Origin: Nocardioides lijunqiniae
GTDB taxonomy: Bacteria; Actinomycetota; Actinomycetes; Propionibacteriales; Nocardioidaceae
DNA: 64,000 bases
Assembly (NCBI RefSeq): GCF_015024225.1
Contig: NZ_JACJGM010000010.1
Coordinates: 102,036 to 166,035 of the forward strand
Direction: 5' to 3'
The notes under the pieces are model-generated. The model was not told the origin of the DNA and made no database searches. It saw only the letters and a list, made by a program, of their open reading frames with translations. Within the stretch, counting starts at the first letter, position 1. Each line of letters begins with the position of its first letter. This document shows positions 61,452 to 64,000 of this stretch, piece by piece. The position numbers and the translations under genes are program-made.

Positions 61452-62714
61452 TCAGGGTCGTCGTTCGGGCTCGAGCGGGGTGGTGCCGGTGTGGTCGCGG
61501 CGGTAGGCGTGCCCGAAGGGCGAGTGCCACAGGTAGGTGCCGCGGTCGAGGACGTCGTAGGTCCAGCGGCCGTGCGTCTTCAGGCAGTGGTGCCCACGGC
61601 ACAGGGGTGCGGTGTTGCACGAGCAGGTCGGGCCGCCCTCGGCGTGGGGGATCGTGTGGTCGATGTCGCAGCGGGCTGCGGGTCTGGTGCACCACGGGAA
61701 GACACAGGTGTGATCGACGAGCTCGTCCGGCTCGCGGAGCCGGTCCGGCACCTCGTACGCGGCCACGTGGACGTGGTCGGCCAGGTCGCGGACCGGTTTC
61801 ACGATCACGCGGGTGTCGGGGTTGCCGCACCAGGTCCGGATCGTCTGGGCCAGCACCGGTGTCCGGGTGTTGCCCAGCCGGCCGACCCCGTCGAGGTCCT
61901 CGTGCACGTGGACCACCACTTCGGTGGTTGAGGTGCGAGCGCAGCGAGCCTCGAAACCACCCTCAGCGGCGTCCTCGAACGGCAAGGAGTCATACCCGCG
62001 AGCCAGGTCCCCAGCCGCGATCGAGCGACGCACGTCGAGCGACTCCTCGGACCCGGCGGCCTTGATCTCAGCAGCGCGCCGCGAGATCGCGGTGTCGAAG
62101 TCGAGGGCGTCGACGTAGTCCAGGGTCCCGGTGACCTCGACGGTCCCGTTGATCGACACCTCGCCCTTGTGGACCTCGAGCCGCCGCCCGTCGGCGGCGA
62201 GCCGGCGGGCTTTCTCGGCGGCCTCGGGGTCGAACCGGGCTTGGGCGGCGGTGATCTGTCGTTCGATCTCGGCGTAGGACACCGAGTGCGCACAGAAACC
62301 CACCGCCTGATCGACGTAGGCCGCGGCCTCGGAGGACAACGCCATGGTGTGCTCGGCGATCCAGCGGGCCTTGTAGAACGGCAGCTCCATCGCCTCGACG
62401 CGTCCCCAGATCCGGAGCAGGCGGTAGCGGGTCTCGAGCGTCGCACCGACGTAGCGCTTCGCGGCGTCGGTGGACATGCCGAGCGCAGCGCCGAGCTCCA
62501 TGACCGCGAACTCGCTGACCCAGGGTGCGCCGTCGCCGGCGAGGGGGATGCCGTGGTCGCCGAACGAGGCCTCGCCCTCGTCGGTGGTGGTGTGCAGGGT
62601 GCACCACTTCAGGACGCCGTGGAGGGTGTCGAGCTCGGCTTTGGCTTGGTCTGCCTTGCCCGCGCGGACCTGGGCCAGCACGGCGCTGGCCTCGGGTCCG
62701 GTGGGGTTGCTCAT
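61452..62714 (-). CDS. DUF222/HNH endonuclease-like protein, copy 2
   Basis: Identical in sequence to the gene at 59888-61150: a 420-residue DUF222 protein with C-terminal HNH domain (CVFPWC...DIDHTIPHAEGG...CRGHHCLKTHG) and an in-frame repeat insert. Its 3' flank is different: the stop codon is fused to the IS481 fragment (61332-61451) instead of the native downstream region, so any native terminator is lost. Its 5' flank leads to the complete IS481 element. Members are very abundant in Nocardioides and Mycobacterium genomes; biological role unknown. Confidence 0.9.
   Translation of the reverse strand: MSNPTGPEASAVLAQVRAGKADQAKAELDTLHGVLKWCTLHTTTDEGEASFGDHGIPLAGDGAPWVSEFAVMELGAALGMSTDAAKRYVGATLETRYRLLRIWGRVEAMELPFYKARWIAEHTMALSSEAAAYVDQAVGFCAHSVSYAEIERQITAAQARFDPEAAEKARRLAADGRRLEVHKGEVSINGTVEVTGTLDYVDALDFDTAISRRAAEIKAAGSEESLDVRRSIAAGDLARGYDSLPFEDAAEGGFEARCARTSTTEVVVHVHEDLDGVGRLGNTRTPVLAQTIRTWCGNPDTRVIVKPVRDLADHVHVAAYEVPDRLREPDELVDHTCVFPWCTRPAARCDIDHTIPHAEGGPTCSCNTAPLCRGHHCLKTHGRWTYDVLDRGTYLWHSPFGHAYRRDHTGTTPLEPERRP
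61924..61962. repeat. GGTTGAGG/CTCGAAACC repeat inside HNH gene copy 2
   Basis: Duplicate of the in-frame repeat at 60360-60398, offset by 1564 bp. Confidence 0.88.
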
Positions 62715-62820
62715 GGGTCTACTCAAGCACTGGCCACCGACAGTCGAAGGCCTGAACCGACCGTCAGGAGGCCTTGTCCACAAGGGGCTTCGAGTATTTC
62801 CTTGATCCCTTTTTCGGTGG

Positions 62821-62859
62821 GGTGGTTTCGAGACTCGCTTCGCTCGCACCTCAACCACC
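62821..62859. repeat. GGTTGAGG/CTCGAAACC repeat upstream of HNH gene copy 2
   Basis: Duplicate of 61257-61295. The next, interrupted unit begins at 62873 (TTGGTTGAGGAGGTTGCG) and is split by the IS481 insertion at GCTAGC (62890-62895). Confidence 0.88.
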
Positions 62860-62895
62860 GACGGCTGCCTCGTTGGTTGAGGAGGTTGCGCTAGC

Positions 62896-63994
62896 TGTGA
62901 TGTCCAGGCACGTTGGTCGAGAAGGTGTGAGGACACGATCTGATGTCGTAGATGGGTGAAGGCCCCCTGTTGTGAAGTGGAGCTGTCTAGTTCACCGCTT
63001 CGCCAACAGGAGGCCTTCATGTCCCACGCTATCCACTCCAACGCGGCTTTGACCCCTCAGCACCGACTGAGAATGGCGCGAGTGGTCGTTGAGGCCGGTT
63101 GGTCCATCGCACGGGCGGCTGAGTTCTACAACGTGTCGTGGCGGACCGCGAAGAAGTGGGCCGAGCGGTACCGCGCCGAAGGACCCGCCGGCATGTACGA
63201 CCAGTCCTCAGCACGACGCACCCAAGCTCGCAAGACTCCGCAGCCGGTGCTCCGCAAGATCGTGCACCTGCGGATCAAGCAGCGCCTAGGCCCGGTAGAG
63301 ATCGCTCACCGACTCGGCATGGCGGCCTCGACAGTCCATGCGGTGCTGGTGCGGTGCGGGCTCAACCGGCTCGCCCACCTCGATCGGGTCACCGGGGAGC
63401 CAATCCGGCGCTACGAGCACGACAAGCCTGGGGCGTTGCTCCACGTCGACGTCAAGAAGCTCGGCAGAGTCCCTGACGGCGGCGGCTGGCGCTACGTCGG
63501 CAAGCAGCAAGGGTTCAAGAACGCCCGCACGAAAAACAACACCGGCAAACGCGGGACCTGCTACCTGCACACCGTGATCGACGACCACTCCCGAGTGGCC
63601 TACGTCGAGGCTCATGACGACGAGAAGAAAGAGACCGCCACCGCGGTCCTGCGCCGCGCCGTGGCCTGGTTCGACGCACGCGGCGTGAACATCGAACGAG
63701 TCCTGTCCGACAACGGCTCGGCCTACCGCTCCCACTACTGGCGCGAGGCCTGCGAGGAGCTCGGCATCACCCACAAACGAACCAGGCCCTACCGGCCACA
63801 GACCAACGGCAAGATCGAACGCTTCCACCGCACCCTGGCCGAGGGCTGGGCCTTCAAGAAGTTCTACTCCTCCGAGTCCGCCCGACTCGCCGCCCTGCCA
63901 TCATGGATTCACGAGTACAACCACCACCGGCCCCACTCAGCAATCGGCCGGGCAACACCCATCACCCGGTTGAACAACCTGGCTGGACATCACA
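62896..63994 (+). mobile_element. Complete IS481-family insertion sequence (1099 bp)
   Basis: The ends are TGTGATGTCCAG at 62896 and CTGGACATCACA ending at 63994: a 12-bp perfect inverted repeat that extends imperfectly to about 25 bp. Both ends are flanked by GCTAGC (62890-62895 and 63995-64000), a 6-bp target duplication that fits the NCTAGN preference known for IS481. One transposase gene fills the element. It is inserted in a GGTTGAGG-type dispersed repeat. Confidence 0.93.
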
Positions 63995-63999
63995 GCTAG
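63019..63999 (+). CDS. IS481 family transposase
   Basis: A 326-residue DDE transposase from ATG 63019, with CAGGAGG ribosome site. The N-terminal HTH region is RMARVVVEAGWSIARAAEFYNVSWRTAKKWAERYRAEG. The catalytic core has HVDVKKLGR (first Asp), VLSDNGSAYRS (second Asp) and RPQTNGKIERFHRTLAEGW (Glu). EYNHHRPHSAIGRATPITRLNN is the conserved C-terminus. The TAG stop (63997-63999) lies not in the element but in the duplicated target GCTAGC, so the gene is completed by insertion into CTAG. The frame is intact, so the element is probably active. Confidence 0.95.
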   Translation: MSHAIHSNAALTPQHRLRMARVVVEAGWSIARAAEFYNVSWRTAKKWAERYRAEGPAGMYDQSSARRTQARKTPQPVLRKIVHLRIKQRLGPVEIAHRLGMAASTVHAVLVRCGLNRLAHLDRVTGEPIRRYEHDKPGALLHVDVKKLGRVPDGGGWRYVGKQQGFKNARTKNNTGKRGTCYLHTVIDDHSRVAYVEAHDDEKKETATAVLRRAVAWFDARGVNIERVLSDNGSAYRSHYWREACEELGITHKRTRPYRPQTNGKIERFHRTLAEGWAFKKFYSSESARLAALPSWIHEYNHHRPHSAIGRATPITRLNNLAGHHS

Positions 64000-64000
64000 C

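Larger units (their letters stand above)
59888..63015. repeat. Exact tandem duplication, 1564-bp unit
   Basis: Unit 1 is 59888-61451 and unit 2 is 61452-63015. Every stretch compared by eye is identical, and the two proteins are identical over all 420 residues. The unit runs from the HNH stop codon to base 120 of the IS481 element. At the junction the two sides share only one or two bases (C, T), so it arose by a microhomology or IS-associated event, or it is an assembly artefact. Confidence 0.9.

Overview
The window is very GC-rich, gene-dense DNA with many GTG starts and 1-8 bp start/stop overlaps. It encodes mycothiol S-conjugate amidase, a trehalose-type LpqY-SugABC importer, DUF1707, DUF4245 and DUF4307 proteins and a PASTA-less Ser/Thr kinase. 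This points to the chromosome of an actinobacterium, most likely Nocardioides or a close relative (inference from gene content; no marker RNA gene is present). I saw no rRNA, tRNA or cas genes.

Layout. 1-7.4 kb: the end of an unidentified gene, a DIP1984-family protein, a DEAD-box RNA helicase, an unusual two-gene unit (WXG-like 465-aa protein plus 154-aa partner), a lipoprotein, and glmS behind a small HU-like gene. 7.4-16.3 kb: a 48-aa small gene, a three-unit palindromic repeat cluster, xseAB, a DUF4245 protein, an SLC13-type permease, a molybdate cassette (regulator-modA-modB-modC), glpX and a lipase-like hydrolase. 16.3-21.8 kb: an alpha/beta hydrolase and lpqY-sugA-sugB-sugC behind a promoter with an operator-like palindrome. 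21.8-23.1 kb: an AbiEi-type gene enclosed by two inverted 69-bp repeat elements. 23.1-27.7 kb: a DUF1707 protein and a complete ABC importer. 27.8-40.1 kb: a lipoprotein, a sulfatase, class I and class II fumarases, a QorB-like reductase with its HxlR regulator, an ArsR/SRPBCC pair, an SDR and a sugar porter.

40.4-57.1 kb is conserved actinobacterial backbone: a lytic transglycosylase-like protein, PhoH, a cis-prenyltransferase, hemolysin III, thioredoxin, a ThDP enzyme, a Ser/Thr kinase, a small membrane protein, mca, a DUF4307 protein, greA, ilvA, an AI-2E exporter, a MutL-like ATPase, metB and msrA. From memory, many of these genes (xseAB, DUF4245, glpX, fumC, phoH, prenyltransferase, hemolysin III, small membrane protein, mca, DUF4307, greA, metB) have counterparts in the Mycobacterium tuberculosis Rv1079-Rv1108 region. 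The other operons are interspersed in that old block.

57.1-64 kb is small accessory genes followed by a recent rearrangement. A DUF222/HNH endonuclease gene together with the left end of an IS481-family element is exactly duplicated in tandem (unit 1564 bp), and the complete IS481 element follows. Its ends and 6-bp GCTAGC target duplication are visible, and it interrupts a dispersed palindromic repeat.

The most interesting non-coding signals are two families of dispersed palindromic repeats: the 69-bp GAGTTTC-type element and the GGTTGAGG...CTCGAAACC element. They occupy intergenic spaces, bracket the AbiEi gene, and in one case lie in frame inside a coding sequence.
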